Shown here: piece after piece, positions 1 through 9,424 of the stretch
Layout: each line of letters begins with the position of its first letter
How positions within the stretch are numbered: the first letter of the stretch is position 1
Program-made: the position numbers and the translations under genes
Source: Chthoniobacter flavus Ellin428
Lineage (GTDB): Bacteria > Verrucomicrobiota > Verrucomicrobiia > Chthoniobacterales > Chthoniobacteraceae
Direction of reading: 5' to 3'
Assembly (NCBI RefSeq): GCF_000173075.1
Contig: NZ_ABVL01000004.1
Span: 459,622 to 523,621 of the forward strand
DNA: 64,000 bases
The notes under the pieces: generated by a model
What the model was told of the DNA's origin: nothing
Databases searched by the model: none
Seen by the model: only the letters and a program-made list of their open reading frames with translations

Positions 1-1
1 G

Positions 2-460
2 GTGGAGGACGACGCGCTTCATGGCCTGATCACCGGACGCTGCACGAGGCTGCTTCTCGACGACGGAGTGCTCGCAGCGGGCGAGGTGGCGGCCCGTCTT
101 TCCCGCCACCTTTCGCGGGCGAATCCGCCCAACCAGACTGCGGCGTGGATCGAGGGTTTCCTCGCTGGAAGCGGCCTGGTGTTGCTGCACCAGATGCCGC
201 TTTGGAATCTGCTCGATGGCTGGCTGAGTTCCTTGACGCCGGATCATTTTACCGAAGTGCTGCCGCTGTTGCGCCGCACTTTTTCCACCTTTGCTCCACC
301 GGAACGGCGGCAGATGGGAGAACTTGCCAAAAGCGGCATTGGTTCCGTGACCACCCTGACGGCGGCGCCGAGCGAAGAAGATATCGACGAAGAGCGCGCC
401 AACCGGCTCCTGCCGACATTCTCGCTGCTCCTCGGAAACCCACCGGAGACCAGATCATGA
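2..460 (+). CDS. C-terminal part of a DUF5682-type protein (5' end outside window)
   Basis: About 152 residues are visible and the frame is open to the left edge, so this is the tail of a longer protein. The segment is mostly alpha-helical (leucine-rich stretches such as WIEGFLAGSG and LLDGWLSSL) and ends at a TGA that overlaps the ATG of the next gene (ATGA, 457-460). That overlap with a VWA-domain gene is the main reason for calling it DUF5682: in many bacteria DUF5682 and VWA genes sit together with a MoxR-type AAA ATPase, a SWIM zinc-finger protein and DUF5691. The function is unknown; the module is thought to be a chaperone- or conflict-type ATPase system. The assignment is inferred from context plus weak sequence resemblance. 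Confidence 0.6.
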   Translation: MEDDALHGLITGRCTRLLLDDGVLAAGEVAARLSRHLSRANPPNQTAAWIEGFLAGSGLVLLHQMPLWNLLDGWLSSLTPDHFTEVLPLLRRTFSTFAPPERRQMGELAKSGIGSVTTLTAAPSEEDIDEERANRLLPTFSLLLGNPPETRS

Positions 461-1659
461 ACACTCCTTCCACGGAAGAACGTCTCCATCGCTGGCGCCT
501 GGTCCTGGGCGCCGCGGAAAAGAGCGACGGCACCGGCTGTGCCTTGTCCGCCGACGAATTGCGTCTCGATGCCGCTCTTTCAGCGCTCTACGACGCGCAG
601 GGTTTCGGCGGCCAGGGTGGCGGAAAGCGTAGTGCCGATTTAAGCGCCTCCTCGCCGAACGTGACTCGCTGGCTGGGCGACATTCGCCAATTCTTTCCGA
701 AGTCCATCGTCCAGGTGATGCAGAAGGACGCCATGGAGCGGCTTAATCTCAAGCGCCTGCTGCTCGAGCCGGAGATGCTCGAGACGGTGGAACCAGATAT
801 CCATCTCGTCGGCACGCTGCTCTCGCTCAATTCAGTGATTCCAGAAAAGACCAAGGCTACCGCCCGGTTGGTCGTTCGTCGGGTGGTCGAGGAACTGGAG
901 CGTCGGCTGGCCAGCCCGTTGCGCCAGGCGATCACCGGCAGCCTCAACCGCTCCGCGCGCAACCGCCGGCCGCGCCACAACGAGATCGATTGGCACCGCA
1001 CCATCCGGGCGAACTTAAAGCACTACCAGCCTGAATACCGCACCATCGTCCCGGAGACGCGGATCGGTTTCGGTCGCAAGACCGCCGCCCTGCGCGATAT
1101 CATTCTCTGCGTGGACCAGAGCGGTTCGATGGCCGGTTCGATCGTCTATTCCGGAGTCATGGCCGCGGTGATGGCGTCCCTGCGGGCGGTGCGGACGTCC
1201 CTCGTTTTCTTCGATACCGCGGTAGTCGATATGACGGAAAAGCTGGCTGATCCGGTCGATGTGCTCTTCGGTGCGCAATTGGGCGGTGGCACGGACATTC
1301 ATCGCGCGGTGACTTACTGCCAGAGTCTCATCGCGCGTCCCGCGGAAACCATCTTTGTCCTCATCAGCGATCTCATCGAGGGCGGAAACAAGGAGCAGCT
1401 CTACCAGCGCGTCGCCTCGATCGCCGCCAGCGGCGTGAATATGATCACGCTGCTCGCCCTCGATGATTCCGGAGCACCCTGCTTCGATCACGAAGTCGCG
1501 GGCACGTTTACCTCCCTCGGGGTTCCATCGTTTACCTGCACGCCAGATCTTTTTCCGGACCTGATGGCGAACGCTATTCAGCGACGCGATATCAGCCAAT
1601 GGGCGGCGACCCAGGGGATCAAAGTCGAGCGCGGTGAAAAGCCAGCCACCAAAAAGTGA
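457..1659 (+). CDS. VWA (von Willebrand factor A) domain protein of a MoxR/DUF5682 module
   Basis: A 400-residue protein. The ATG at 457 is chosen because it overlaps the upstream stop (ATGA) and begins a coherent protein. The C-terminal half is a VWA domain: the metal-ion-dependent adhesion motif DxSxS is seen as VDQSGSMAGS with its Asp near residue 220, and the later conserved Thr/Asp positions appear in LGGGTDIHRA and VLISDLIEGG. The N-terminal 200 residues are helical with several RR/RxR clusters. VWA proteins of this kind act as substrate adaptors or partners of MoxR AAA ATPases; the ATPase would lie left of the window. The gene ends 48 bp before the NAD locus and is probably a separate transcription unit, because a promoter-like sequence lies in that gap. 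Confidence 0.85.
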   Translation: MNTPSTEERLHRWRLVLGAAEKSDGTGCALSADELRLDAALSALYDAQGFGGQGGGKRSADLSASSPNVTRWLGDIRQFFPKSIVQVMQKDAMERLNLKRLLLEPEMLETVEPDIHLVGTLLSLNSVIPEKTKATARLVVRRVVEELERRLASPLRQAITGSLNRSARNRRPRHNEIDWHRTIRANLKHYQPEYRTIVPETRIGFGRKTAALRDIILCVDQSGSMAGSIVYSGVMAAVMASLRAVRTSLVFFDTAVVDMTEKLADPVDVLFGAQLGGGTDIHRAVTYCQSLIARPAETIFVLISDLIEGGNKEQLYQRVASIAASGVNMITLLALDDSGAPCFDHEVAGTFTSLGVPSFTCTPDLFPDLMANAIQRRDISQWAATQGIKVERGEKPATKK

Positions 1660-1672
1660 ATGGCATAACGGA

Positions 1673-1705
1673 TTGACCGAACACTAAGTGTGTAGTAGAC
1701 ACTAA
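1673..1705 (+). promoter_or_regulatory. Promoter with overlapping NrtR-like operator upstream of pncB
   Basis: A -35-like TTGACC (1673-1678) is followed 17 bp later by a weak -10-like TAGACA (1696-1701). Over this lies the palindrome TAAGTGT-N7-ACACTAA (1685-1705), with an extra ACACTAA half-site at 1681-1687. The same TWAGTGT-N7-ACACKAA pattern occurs before pncA (5265-5285). An NrtR-family regulator is encoded at 7062-7751, so these are the likely operators (inference). The site abuts the pncB start codon, which suits repression. Confidence 0.7.
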
Positions 1706-1707
1706 GT

Positions 1708-3204
1708 ATGCAAACACCCCAACCTCCTCATCGCCGGTGCTCGGCTCTCCTGACCGATCTCTATCAGCTCACCATGGCTTACAGCTATTGGAAGGCGGGG
1801 GTGCAGTCGAAAGAGGCGGTCTTCCATCTCTTCTTCCGCACGCATCCTTTCAAAAGTGGTTTCAGCATCGCCTGCGGCCTCGGCGATGCGATCGAATATC
1901 TGCGTACCCTGGCCTTCCGCGACGAGGAACTCGCCTATCTCGGGACGCTGACCGGCGACGACGGAAAGCCGTTGTTCGAGCCGGCTTTTCTCGAATATCT
2001 GCGCACGATGGAATGGTGCTGCGATGTGGATGGCATCCCGGAAGGCACCGTAGTCTTTTCGCACGAGCCGTTGTTGCGCATCCGCGGACCGTTGCTGCAG
2101 TGCCAGATCGTCGAGACGGCGCTGCTCAATCTCCTGAACTTCCAAACGCTCATCGCGACGAAAGCGGCGCGGGTCTGTCTTGCGGCTCAAGATGATCCGG
2201 TATTGGAATTTGGCCTGCGCCGGGCCCAGGGCGTGGATGGCGCGCTCGCTGCCAGTCGGGCAGCTTACATCGGTGGTTGCGCGGCGACCTCGAATGTCGA
2301 GGCCGGCTACCTGTTTGGCATCCCGGTTCGCGGGACTCATGCCCACAGCTGGGTGATGTCGTTCGACACGGAGGAAGAAGCATTCCGCGCTTACGCGGAA
2401 GCGATGCCGAACAACACCATCTTCCTCGTGGATACCTACGACACGCTGACCGGCGTGCAGCGGGCTATCGAGACAGGACGCTGGCTGCGTGAACGCGGGC
2501 ATGAACTCGGTGGCGTGCGTCTGGATTCGGGGGACCTGGCCTGGCTCAGCATCGAAACGCGGCGGATGCTCGATGAAGCCGGCTTTCCCAAGGCGCAGAT
2601 TGTCGCCAGCAACGACCTCGACGAGCAGACGATATCGAGTCTCAAGCAACAGGGCGCGCGGATCAGCATCTGGGGCGTCGGCACGCGCCTGGTCACCGCC
2701 TACGATCAACCCGCGCTCGGCGGCGTTTACAAGCTCTCGGCGGTGCGGGAAAACGGCGGCCCGTGGCGTCATAAGATCAAGCTCTCGGAACAAACGGCGA
2801 AGATATCGACGCCGGGCCTGCAGCAGGTGCGCCGCTTTCGCGCGAATGGCTTCTTTCTTGGGGACATGATTTACGATCTCGACGCGCCCGCGGAAACGAG
2901 CCGGGTGATCGTGGATCGCGTGGACCTGACCCGACGCAAACAGATCCCCGAGAATGCCACGGCGGAGGATCTGCTCGTGCCGATCTTCCGGCGTGGACGA
3001 TCGGTTTATGAGATGCCCCCGATTACGGCGATCCGCGACCGGGCGCAGGCCCAACTCGCCGGCTTCCATGAAGGTCACAAGCGATTCCTGAATCCACACG
3101 AGTATCCGGTGGGTCTCTCGCCTGCGCTGCACGATCTGCGTACCCGACTGATTCTGGCCGCCCGTGAAGGGCGCGAGACGGGCCCGCGAGGGGAGACGCT
3201 GTGA
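1708..3204 (+). CDS. pncB: Nicotinate phosphoribosyltransferase
   Basis: A 498-residue cytoplasmic enzyme that makes nicotinate mononucleotide from nicotinate and PRPP (Preiss-Handler salvage). The family signature is present: [16 protein letters not shown] near the N-terminus, the [11 protein letters not shown] active-site segment, [25 protein letters not shown] and IVASNDLDE. Length and motif order match the PncB/NAPRT family. The ATG at 1708 is used; it has no clear Shine-Dalgarno and lies directly after the palindromic operator, so translation may be nearly leaderless. Its stop overlaps the GTG start of nadE, so the two are co-transcribed and probably coupled. The operator immediately upstream predicts NrtR control. 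Confidence 0.96.
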   Translation: MQTPQPPHRRCSALLTDLYQLTMAYSYWKAGVQSKEAVFHLFFRTHPFKSGFSIACGLGDAIEYLRTLAFRDEELAYLGTLTGDDGKPLFEPAFLEYLRTMEWCCDVDGIPEGTVVFSHEPLLRIRGPLLQCQIVETALLNLLNFQTLIATKAARVCLAAQDDPVLEFGLRRAQGVDGALAASRAAYIGGCAATSNVEAGYLFGIPVRGTHAHSWVMSFDTEEEAFRAYAEAMPNNTIFLVDTYDTLTGVQRAIETGRWLRERGHELGGVRLDSGDLAWLSIETRRMLDEAGFPKAQIVASNDLDEQTISSLKQQGARISIWGVGTRLVTAYDQPALGGVYKLSAVRENGGPWRHKIKLSEQTAKISTPGLQQVRRFRANGFFLGDMIYDLDAPAETSRVIVDRVDLTRRKQIPENATAEDLLVPIFRRGRSVYEMPPITAIRDRAQAQLAGFHEGHKRFLNPHEYPVGLSPALHDLRTRLILAAREGRETGPRGETL

Positions 3205-5198
3205 AATTACTGCATGTCGCCGCCGCGACGCTGAACCAGACGCCGCTCGACTGGGAAGGGAACAAGCGGAACATCCTCGCGGCCATCGCCGAGGCGCGGG
3301 TGAGGGGAGTCAGCGTCCTCTGCCTGCCGGAACTGTGTATCACCGGCTATGGATGTGAGGACGCTTTTCACTCGGCGGCGACCCACGCCACGGCCTGGGA
3401 GGTCTTGCAAGAGATCCTCCCTGCTACGCGGGGAATGATTGTCTCGCTGGGGTTGCCGATCTTTCATCGCAATGCGCTTTTCAATACGGCCGGTCTGGTG
3501 GTTGACGGACGCATCGTTGGTTTTGTCGGCAAACAGTTTCTTGCCGGAGACGGGATTCACTACGAGCCGCGATGGTTCAAGCCGTGGCCGTCGGGATTGC
3601 AGAGCACGATCGAGCGCAATGGACGCAGTTGTCCAATCGGCGATCTGTGTTTCGACTGTGGTGATATCCGAATTGGCTTCGAGATCTGCGAAGATGCCTG
3701 GGTCGCCGCTCGGCCGGGGGCGAATCTCGCCCGCCAGAGCGTGGACCTGCTCCTGAATCCCAGTGCCAGCCATTTTGCGTTTGGCAAAATCGAGGTGCGC
3801 CGCCGTTTTGTCGCGGAGGGATCGCGCGCCTTTGGGCTGACTTATGTTTACGCGAACATGGTTGGCAACGAGTCGGGACGGGCGATCTTCGATGGCGGCG
3901 CACTGATCGCCACCGGTGGGCGGCTCGTGGCTGAAGGGAATCGGTTTTCGTTCGCCGATTGTGAGGTGACTTCCGCCGTGGTGGACCTGGAGCGGACGCG
4001 CATGGGGCAGGCACGCACCGGAAGTTTTCAGCCGGACCTTCAGAGCTCGGAGAGCGGCTGTGTGCGCTGCGATTTCGATTTTCCCGTGCCGGCCATTGCG
4101 GATAACGGCGCCTCACGAGCGGCGTGGGAGGAGAGCCCTCAGATCAAGGAAGAAGAATTCACTCGGGCGATCGTGCTCGGGCTCTTCGACTATTTGCGCA
4201 AAAGCCGCTCGCACGGATTCGTCGTCTCTTTGAGCGGCGGAGCGGATTCGGCAGCGGTTACGATCCTGGCAGCGTTGACGGCCAGACTCGGCCTCGTGTC
4301 CTTGGGGCGCGAGGGCTTTTTGGCCAAGCTTGGCTACCGGCACGATCTGAGTGAATTACCCGAAGCGAAACTGGTCGGCGCATTGGTGACGACGGTATAC
4401 CAAGGCACGGCCAATAGCTCGGAGACGACACGCCACGCGGCGCGGGTGGTCGCCGAAGCCGTCGGAGTGACTCATTGCGAATGGGAGGTCGACGGCCTCG
4501 TTGCCGAATATACCCGCCTTGTTTCGACCGCGATCGGCCGGTCGCTGACCTGGTCGACGGATGATATTCCCCTGCAGAATATCCAGGCCCGTGTCCGTGC
4601 GCCCGGCGCATGGATGCTGGCCAATCTCCGGAATGCGCTGCTATTGGCGACCAGCAACCGTTCCGAGGCGGCCGTCGGCTACGCCACCATGGATGGGGAC
4701 ACCTGTGGCGGCTTGAGCCCGATCGCGGGAATCGACAAAGCGTTCCTGCGCCAATGGCTGGCCTGGATGGAACAGCATGGCCCGGCGGAAACTGGCGCGA
4801 TTCCCGAGTTGCACGTCATCAATGCGCAGGCGCCGACGGCCGAATTGCGGCCGCAGGAATATCACCAGACGGACGAAGAGGACTTGATGCCTTACCCGAT
4901 CCTCGACGCGATCGAGCGGGCGGCGATTCGCGACAAGCAGAAGCCGATGGACGTCTATCTGCTCATGCGAAATCGATTTCCCGCTTATCCAGCCGGGCAA
5001 ATGGCCGTATGGGTGGAGCGTTTCTTCACGCTTTGGAGTCGCAACCAATGGAAGCGTGAGCGTTATGCGCCCTCCTTCCACGTCGACGACGAGAACCTCG
5101 ATCCGAAGACGTGGTGCCGCTTCCCGATCCTGTCGGGTGGCTTTGTCCGGGAATTGGCGGAACTGCGGGCGTACGTTCAGGGCGAGAGTTTCCGGTAG
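3201..5198 (+). CDS. nadE: Glutamine-dependent NAD+ synthase
   Basis: A 665-residue two-domain enzyme that amidates nicotinate adenine dinucleotide to NAD+. The N-terminal nitrilase-type glutaminase domain (about residues 1-300) shows the Glu in [12 protein letters not shown], the Lys in [11 protein letters not shown] and the nucleophilic Cys in FEICEDAW. The C-terminal synthetase has the ATP-pyrophosphatase loop [10 protein letters not shown] near residue 345 and [17 protein letters not shown] further on. The GTG start at 3201 overlaps the pncB stop (GTGA). Together with pncB and pncA it forms a complete salvage route from nicotinamide or nicotinate, apart from the NMN adenylyltransferase NadD, which is not in the window. 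Confidence 0.96.
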   Translation: MKLLHVAAATLNQTPLDWEGNKRNILAAIAEARVRGVSVLCLPELCITGYGCEDAFHSAATHATAWEVLQEILPATRGMIVSLGLPIFHRNALFNTAGLVVDGRIVGFVGKQFLAGDGIHYEPRWFKPWPSGLQSTIERNGRSCPIGDLCFDCGDIRIGFEICEDAWVAARPGANLARQSVDLLLNPSASHFAFGKIEVRRRFVAEGSRAFGLTYVYANMVGNESGRAIFDGGALIATGGRLVAEGNRFSFADCEVTSAVVDLERTRMGQARTGSFQPDLQSSESGCVRCDFDFPVPAIADNGASRAAWEESPQIKEEEFTRAIVLGLFDYLRKSRSHGFVVSLSGGADSAAVTILAALTARLGLVSLGREGFLAKLGYRHDLSELPEAKLVGALVTTVYQGTANSSETTRHAARVVAEAVGVTHCEWEVDGLVAEYTRLVSTAIGRSLTWSTDDIPLQNIQARVRAPGAWMLANLRNALLLATSNRSEAAVGYATMDGDTCGGLSPIAGIDKAFLRQWLAWMEQHGPAETGAIPELHVINAQAPTAELRPQEYHQTDEEDLMPYPILDAIERAAIRDKQKPMDVYLLMRNRFPAYPAGQMAVWVERFFTLWSRNQWKRERYAPSFHVDDENLDPKTWCRFPILSGGFVRELAELRAYVQGESFR

Positions 5199-5259
5199 GG
5201 CGTTACGGGTTTTCCGGGCGTGGTTTTCATTCGAAAAAGACGCGCCATAAAGTTTCTCA

Positions 5260-5295
5260 TTGACTTAGTGTCCATACAACACGAATACTTCGTGT
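5260..5295 (+). promoter_or_regulatory. Promoter and NrtR-like operator upstream of pncA
   Basis: A -35-like TTGACT (5260-5265) runs straight into TTAGTGT-N7-ACACGAA (5265-5285), which matches the pncB site with the same 7-bp spacing. A second palindrome, ACACGAA-TAC-TTCGTGT (5279-5295), shares the right half-site, giving three half-sites in a row just as at pncB. It ends 9 bp before the pncA ATG. The site shows that the downstream part of the cluster has its own regulated promoter. Confidence 0.7.
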
Positions 5296-5304
5296 AAGAA
5301 AAAC

Positions 5305-5940
5305 ATGAACTGTCTCGTCCTCGTTGATATCCAAAATGACTTTGTGCCCGGTGGGGCGCTAGCGGTGCCGCAGGGCGACCGGATCGTGCCCATCGTGAAC
5401 CGCCTCCTGCCGTCCTTCGACCTGGTGGTCGCCACCCAGGATTGGCACCCGATCACCCACGGTAGCTTCGCGGTCAATCATTCGGGACATCAACCGGGCG
5501 ACCGAATTGATCTCCATGGCCTGCCCCAGATCCTTTGGCCGACCCATTGCGTGCAGGGAACCCCCGGAGCCGAGTTCGTCCCTGGACTGGATCCGGAACG
5601 CTGCAACCAGATTTTTGTCAAAGGCATGGATCCCACGGTCGATAGCTATAGCGGCTTCTACGACAACGGCCGTCGGCAAGCCACCGGCTTGGGCGACTAT
5701 CTGCAGGGCAAAGGGGTGACCGATGTGTATGTGGCCGGCCTGGCCACCGACTACTGCGTAAAATTCACCGTGCTCGATGCGCTGCAACTCGGTTTCAACA
5801 CCTACCTCATCGAAGACGCCTGCCGCGGCGTGAATCTCCAAGCAGGCGACGTGACGCACGCCGTCCAGGACATGCGGGCTGCCGGAGCGCAGGTCATCAC
5901 CAGCGAGGAAACCCTTAAACACTTGGGAGCCGCCCACTGA
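5305..5940 (+). CDS. pncA: Nicotinamidase
   Basis: A 211-residue isochorismatase-fold hydrolase that converts nicotinamide to nicotinate, feeding PncB. Visible family residues: catalytic Asp in LVDIQNDFVPGGALAV, the metal-binding DWHP plus His segment (ATQDWHPITHGSF), the Lys in FVKGMDP, and the catalytic Cys in VAGLATDYCVKFT. Length is typical for PncA. The start is the ATG at 5305, 9 bp after the palindromic operator. It is followed after 32 bp by the first ADP-ribosylglycohydrolase. Nicotinamide is the product released by ADP-ribosyltransferases, so recycling it here fits the ADP-ribose theme of the locus. Confidence 0.96.
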   Translation: MNCLVLVDIQNDFVPGGALAVPQGDRIVPIVNRLLPSFDLVVATQDWHPITHGSFAVNHSGHQPGDRIDLHGLPQILWPTHCVQGTPGAEFVPGLDPERCNQIFVKGMDPTVDSYSGFYDNGRRQATGLGDYLQGKGVTDVYVAGLATDYCVKFTVLDALQLGFNTYLIEDACRGVNLQAGDVTHAVQDMRAAGAQVITSEETLKHLGAAH

Positions 5941-5972
5941 TTTATCCATCCAACACCCAACCCATTGTGAAC

Positions 5973-6950
5973 ATGAACACGGTTATTTCAGTACAAGATC
6001 GTATCCACGGAGCGCTTTGGGGCGCTCTGGTGGGAGATGCGTTGGGCGTTCCGGTCGAGTTTCAAAGCCGCCAGGCGTTGCGGGAAAATCCTGTGACGGC
6101 GATGAGAGGCTTTGGAACACATGGCCAGCCGTCTGGCACCTGGTCGGATGACTCGTCGCTTTTGCTCTGCACGGTGGACAGTTTCACGACCTGTGGAAAA
6201 TTGAATGTCCACGATCTCGCCAGTCGATTTGTCCGTTGGGGCGTAGATGGGTACTGCACGCCTCATGGCGGGATTTTCGACGTCGGGATCGCCACTTCAG
6301 AAGCGCTTTCAAATCTCCAAAACGGAGTGCCGCCAGAGGAAGCGGGTCGCGCCGATGAATACAGCAACGGCAATGGTTCGCTCATGCGGATCCTCCCGGT
6401 GGCCCTGTGGTTTCTTGGCGCGACGCCGGAGGAACTGATGGTTTCCGCTCAACGCGCTTCCACGCTCACTCACCGGCACCCGCGTTCGCAGATGGCGTGT
6501 GCGTTGTATTGTTTGTTGGTCCGCGCTTTGGTTCAGAGAGTGCCACCGGACAAGGCGTGGTCTCAAGCCGTAGATGCTTTTGCCGCTTACTACGAGCGTC
6601 CGCCCTATATCGCGGAGCGATTGCATTTTCGCCTGATTGAATCGGGCAATCTGGCAAATCAGACGGAGCGGGATATCGATTCCACCGGGTATGTGATGCA
6701 TACGCTGGCCGCGGCCGTGTGGTGTCTACTGACTTCCCGTTCTTTTGAAGAGACCGTCCTCAAGGCGGTGAACCTGGGAGGCGACACCGACACGACTGGT
6801 TGTGTGGCCGGCGGACTCGCCGGTGCATGTTATGGAATGGCAAGCATTCCGCCCGATTGGAAGAGCGTTTTGGCTCGTCACGACGATGTCCAATCGATGT
6901 TGGCGAGATTTCTCGATCGGTTGCCGGCGCCGAGCGCCATTTCGCAATGA
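5973..6950 (+). CDS. ADP-ribosylglycohydrolase family protein (first of three)
   Basis: A 325-residue member of the DraG/ARH fold that hydrolyses ADP-ribosyl links with two Mg ions. Motifs: GALVGDALGVPVEF at the N-terminus, the metal-binding GTWSDDSSLL, the NGNGSLMRILP substrate loop, and the C-terminal metal motif NLGGDTDTTGCVAGG. All expected acidic ligands are present, so the enzyme should be active. The ATG at 5973 is preferred to the in-frame GTG at 5967. It follows pncA by 32 bp and probably belongs to the same transcript. The substrate (protein side chain, nucleic acid or free ADP-ribose derivative) cannot be told from sequence. The three paralogues in this locus are quite different from each other, which suggests different targets. 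Confidence 0.9.
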   Translation: MNTVISVQDRIHGALWGALVGDALGVPVEFQSRQALRENPVTAMRGFGTHGQPSGTWSDDSSLLLCTVDSFTTCGKLNVHDLASRFVRWGVDGYCTPHGGIFDVGIATSEALSNLQNGVPPEEAGRADEYSNGNGSLMRILPVALWFLGATPEELMVSAQRASTLTHRHPRSQMACALYCLLVRALVQRVPPDKAWSQAVDAFAAYYERPPYIAERLHFRLIESGNLANQTERDIDSTGYVMHTLAAAVWCLLTSRSFEETVLKAVNLGGDTDTTGCVAGGLAGACYGMASIPPDWKSVLARHDDVQSMLARFLDRLPAPSAISQ

Positions 6951-7061
6951 AAACGACGACCCTATTCCGACGGAAATGAATCGGCACCTCGTCGGCCTGA
7001 TCGAAGTCATCGCCGAATACCAAACTGAATCCAGCATCATCCATTAATTCCCAATCATCCC

Positions 7062-7751
7062 ATGCCTCATACTTACGAATATCCGCGCGCTGCGCTCACG
7101 GTGGACTGTGTTGTCTTCGGTTTCGACGAAGCGGAGTTGAAGGTGCTGCTCATTCGCCGTGGCCTGGCGCCGTTCAAGGGGAAATGGGCCTTGCCGGGCG
7201 GGTTCGTTCGCCTGGAAGAAACGGTCGATGAAGCGGCCCGCCGGGAACTCTCGGAGGAGACCGGCTTGAAAGACGTCTTTCTCGAGCAACTCTACACTTT
7301 CGGCGCGATCGATCGCGATCCGCGTGAGCGGGTGGTGAGCGTGGCCTATTATGCTCTCGTCAAACTTGCGGAACATCCGGCGACCGGCGCGAGCGACGCC
7401 AGCGATGCCCAGTGGTTCACCGTGGCGGAATTGCCCGCGCTCGCTTTCGATCACGCGGATATTTTGCGCACGGCCCTGGAACGCCTGCGCGGCAAGGTCC
7501 GTTACGAACCCATCGGCTTCGAGTTGTTGCCGCAGAAGTTCACCCTCTCCGAGTTGCAGCACCTCTACGAGGCCGTACTCCAGGCGAATTTGGACAAGCG
7601 CAACTTCCGCAAAAAGATCCTCAGCATGGGCTTGCTCCTTCCGCTCAAGGAGCAGGCCCGCACCGGGGCACATCGACCGGCCCAGCTTTTCCGGTTTGAT
7701 GCGAAGAAATACTCCGCGCTGAAAAAGCGGGGCTTCAATTTTGAGTTATGA
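7062..7751 (+). CDS. nrtR: NrtR-type NUDIX regulator of NAD metabolism
   Basis: A 229-residue protein with an N-terminal NUDIX domain (about residues 10-140) and a C-terminal winged helix (about 150-229; [24 protein letters not shown]). This architecture is that of NrtR, a repressor of NAD biosynthesis genes that senses ADP-ribose-type ligands. The NUDIX box GX5EX7REUXEEXGU is fully intact (starting [15 protein letters not shown] and ending RELSEETGL), so unlike many NrtR proteins it may still hydrolyse ADP-ribose or a related compound. The likely operators are the palindromes at 1685-1705 and 5265-5295. Its stop overlaps the ATG of the next ADP-ribosylglycohydrolase. No matching palindrome precedes nrtR itself. 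Confidence 0.92.
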   Translation: MPHTYEYPRAALTVDCVVFGFDEAELKVLLIRRGLAPFKGKWALPGGFVRLEETVDEAARRELSEETGLKDVFLEQLYTFGAIDRDPRERVVSVAYYALVKLAEHPATGASDASDAQWFTVAELPALAFDHADILRTALERLRGKVRYEPIGFELLPQKFTLSELQHLYEAVLQANLDKRNFRKKILSMGLLLPLKEQARTGAHRPAQLFRFDAKKYSALKKRGFNFEL

Positions 7752-8845
7752 ACGCAGTCATCGAGGAACCGGTTGCGACTTTGACCCAGCTATCCCAACG
7801 CAGGCGCGATGCACTCGCTGGAACGCTGATCGGCACGGCGGTGGGGGATGCCTTGGGGTTGCCTATGGAGGGACTTAGTGCGCGACGGCAGCAAAAGTTG
7901 TTTCCGCGACCGCTGAGGCACCGCTTTCTTGGCCGATACGGGATGGTGAGCGACGATACCGAACACGCCTTCATGGTGGGCCAGGCACTACTGGAGTCGT
8001 CTGATGATATCCTGGTCTTTCAGCGCGGTCTTGCGCGGCGTTTACGGTGGTGGCTAATCGCGCTGCCGGCGGGCGTCGGTTACGCTACTTTGCGAGCCAT
8101 CCTCAAGCTCTGGTTGGGCCTTTCACCCGCTCGCAGCGGGGTGGTGTCTGCGGGAAATGGCCCTGCGATGCGTAGCGCGTTGCTCGGCGTGTATTACGCA
8201 AGTGATCCTGTGCGCCGGCACCAGTTTGTGCGAGCCAGCGCAGAGATTACGCATCGCGACGTCCGTGCGGAAGTGGCCGCGTTGGCGGTGGCGGAAGTCG
8301 GCGCATGGATGGCAAAGCGAGCGGAAGATCTCGATGCATTGTGGAAATCACTTGCTGAGCTATCGACGGTGACAATCTGGACCGACATGGTTGCTACGTT
8401 GCGCGGTGCAATGACGAATCAAATGAGCGTGGCGGAATTTGCCCGGCGAGTGGGGGCGAAGGACGGAGTTTCCGGCTACGCGTTGCAGAGTGTGCCGGTG
8501 GCCATTTATTCGGCCTTGTCGCATCGCAATGATTTTGCAAAGGCGATGGAAGAAGCCATCGCCTGCGGCGGCGATACAGACACCGTTGGAGCCATCACGG
8601 GTGCATTGGTGGGAGCACGTGTTGGCCCAACCGGCATTCCGCATACCTGGCGCCAGGGGATCGCCGAATACCCGTGTTCTCCCGCGATGCTCGGTCGGGT
8701 CGCCGAAAAGCTGGCCCAGCATGCCGAAGGAGAATCGGCGTCCGGCTCCCTCCGTTACCTTTGGCCGATAAGCCTTCTGCGAAACCTGGTCTTCCTGTTC
8801 GTGGTTCTCGCGCACGCGTTGCGGCGTTCGTTGCCCCCTTACTGA
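7748..8845 (+). CDS. ADP-ribosylglycohydrolase family protein (second of three)
   Basis: A 365-residue ARH/DraG-fold protein. Motifs: [15 protein letters not shown], the metal-binding [27 protein letters not shown], and [17 protein letters not shown] near the C-terminus, so both metal sites look intact. It differs from its neighbours by a hydrophobic C-terminal stretch ([16 protein letters not shown]) that could be a membrane anchor, and by a basic, tryptophan-rich insertion ([15 protein letters not shown]) in the first third. The ATG at 7748 overlaps the nrtR stop (ATGA), and kptA follows after 11 bp, which indicates one transcript. The target of de-ADP-ribosylation is unknown. Confidence 0.88.
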   Translation: MNAVIEEPVATLTQLSQRRRDALAGTLIGTAVGDALGLPMEGLSARRQQKLFPRPLRHRFLGRYGMVSDDTEHAFMVGQALLESSDDILVFQRGLARRLRWWLIALPAGVGYATLRAILKLWLGLSPARSGVVSAGNGPAMRSALLGVYYASDPVRRHQFVRASAEITHRDVRAEVAALAVAEVGAWMAKRAEDLDALWKSLAELSTVTIWTDMVATLRGAMTNQMSVAEFARRVGAKDGVSGYALQSVPVAIYSALSHRNDFAKAMEEAIACGGDTDTVGAITGALVGARVGPTGIPHTWRQGIAEYPCSPAMLGRVAEKLAQHAEGESASGSLRYLWPISLLRNLVFLFVVLAHALRRSLPPY

Positions 8846-8856
8846 TTTTTGGAATT

Positions 8857-9423
8857 ATGAATGAAAAAGAAAGAACCCGGACGAGTAAATTTCTGAGCCT
8901 CGTCCTGCGGCACGAGCCCGAGAAGGTTGGCCTGGAGTTGGATTCGGCCGGTTGGGTAGAAGTGGAAATGTTGCTGGCGGCTTGCCGTCAACATGGCGTG
9001 GCGATCGAACGTGCCGAACTGGAAGAGATCGTCGTCACGAATGAAAAGAAGCGCTTCGCGTTCAGTGACGATGGCCGGCGGATTCGCGCCAACCAAGGGC
9101 ATTCCATCGAGGTGTCACTCGGTTATACACCGCAGGTGCCGCCGGCGCGGCTGTTCCATGGGACGGCCACGCGCTTCCTCGATTCGATCCGGAGTGATGG
9201 TCTGAAAAAGATGGAGCGTCATCATGTTCATCTCAGCGCCGATGAGGAGACCGCTCACAAAGTCGGGCAGCGGCATGGCAAACCTTTGATTCTGCTCATC
9301 AAGGCGGATGCGATGCATGCCGCGAATCACTCCTTCTTCCTTTCGGAGAATGGCGTGTGGCTGACTGATGCCGTGCCGGTGGCATTCATCGAATTCCCGG
9401 AAGACAAAACCCTACGGAACTAA
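8857..9423 (+). CDS. kptA: RNA 2'-phosphotransferase (Tpt1/KptA family)
   Basis: A 188-residue enzyme. The family transfers an internal 2'-phosphate from RNA to NAD+, giving ADP-ribose 1'',2''-cyclic phosphate and nicotinamide; some members can also ADP-ribosylate 5'-phosphate ends of nucleic acids. Visible motifs: SKFLSLVLRHEPE (Arg-His), the Arg of RIRANQGHSIEV, LFHGTATRFLDSI, HHVHLSADEETAHKVG and AANHSFFLSENGVWLT, covering the catalytic Arg/His set. Start is the ATG at 8857 after ATTATGAATG. Bacteria generally lack the 2'-phosphate tRNA-splicing intermediates, so a linked role with the ADP-ribose hydrolases around it is plausible (inference). The product releases nicotinamide for PncA. Confidence 0.95.
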   Translation: MNEKERTRTSKFLSLVLRHEPEKVGLELDSAGWVEVEMLLAACRQHGVAIERAELEEIVVTNEKKRFAFSDDGRRIRANQGHSIEVSLGYTPQVPPARLFHGTATRFLDSIRSDGLKKMERHHVHLSADEETAHKVGQRHGKPLILLIKADAMHAANHSFFLSENGVWLTDAVPVAFIEFPEDKTLRN

Positions 9424-9424
9424 A

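Noticed and set aside
1702..3132. Long minus-strand reading frame opposite pncB (about 476 codons)
   Set aside because: It lies fully antisense to a motif-complete pncB; high GC produces such open antisense frames throughout the window.
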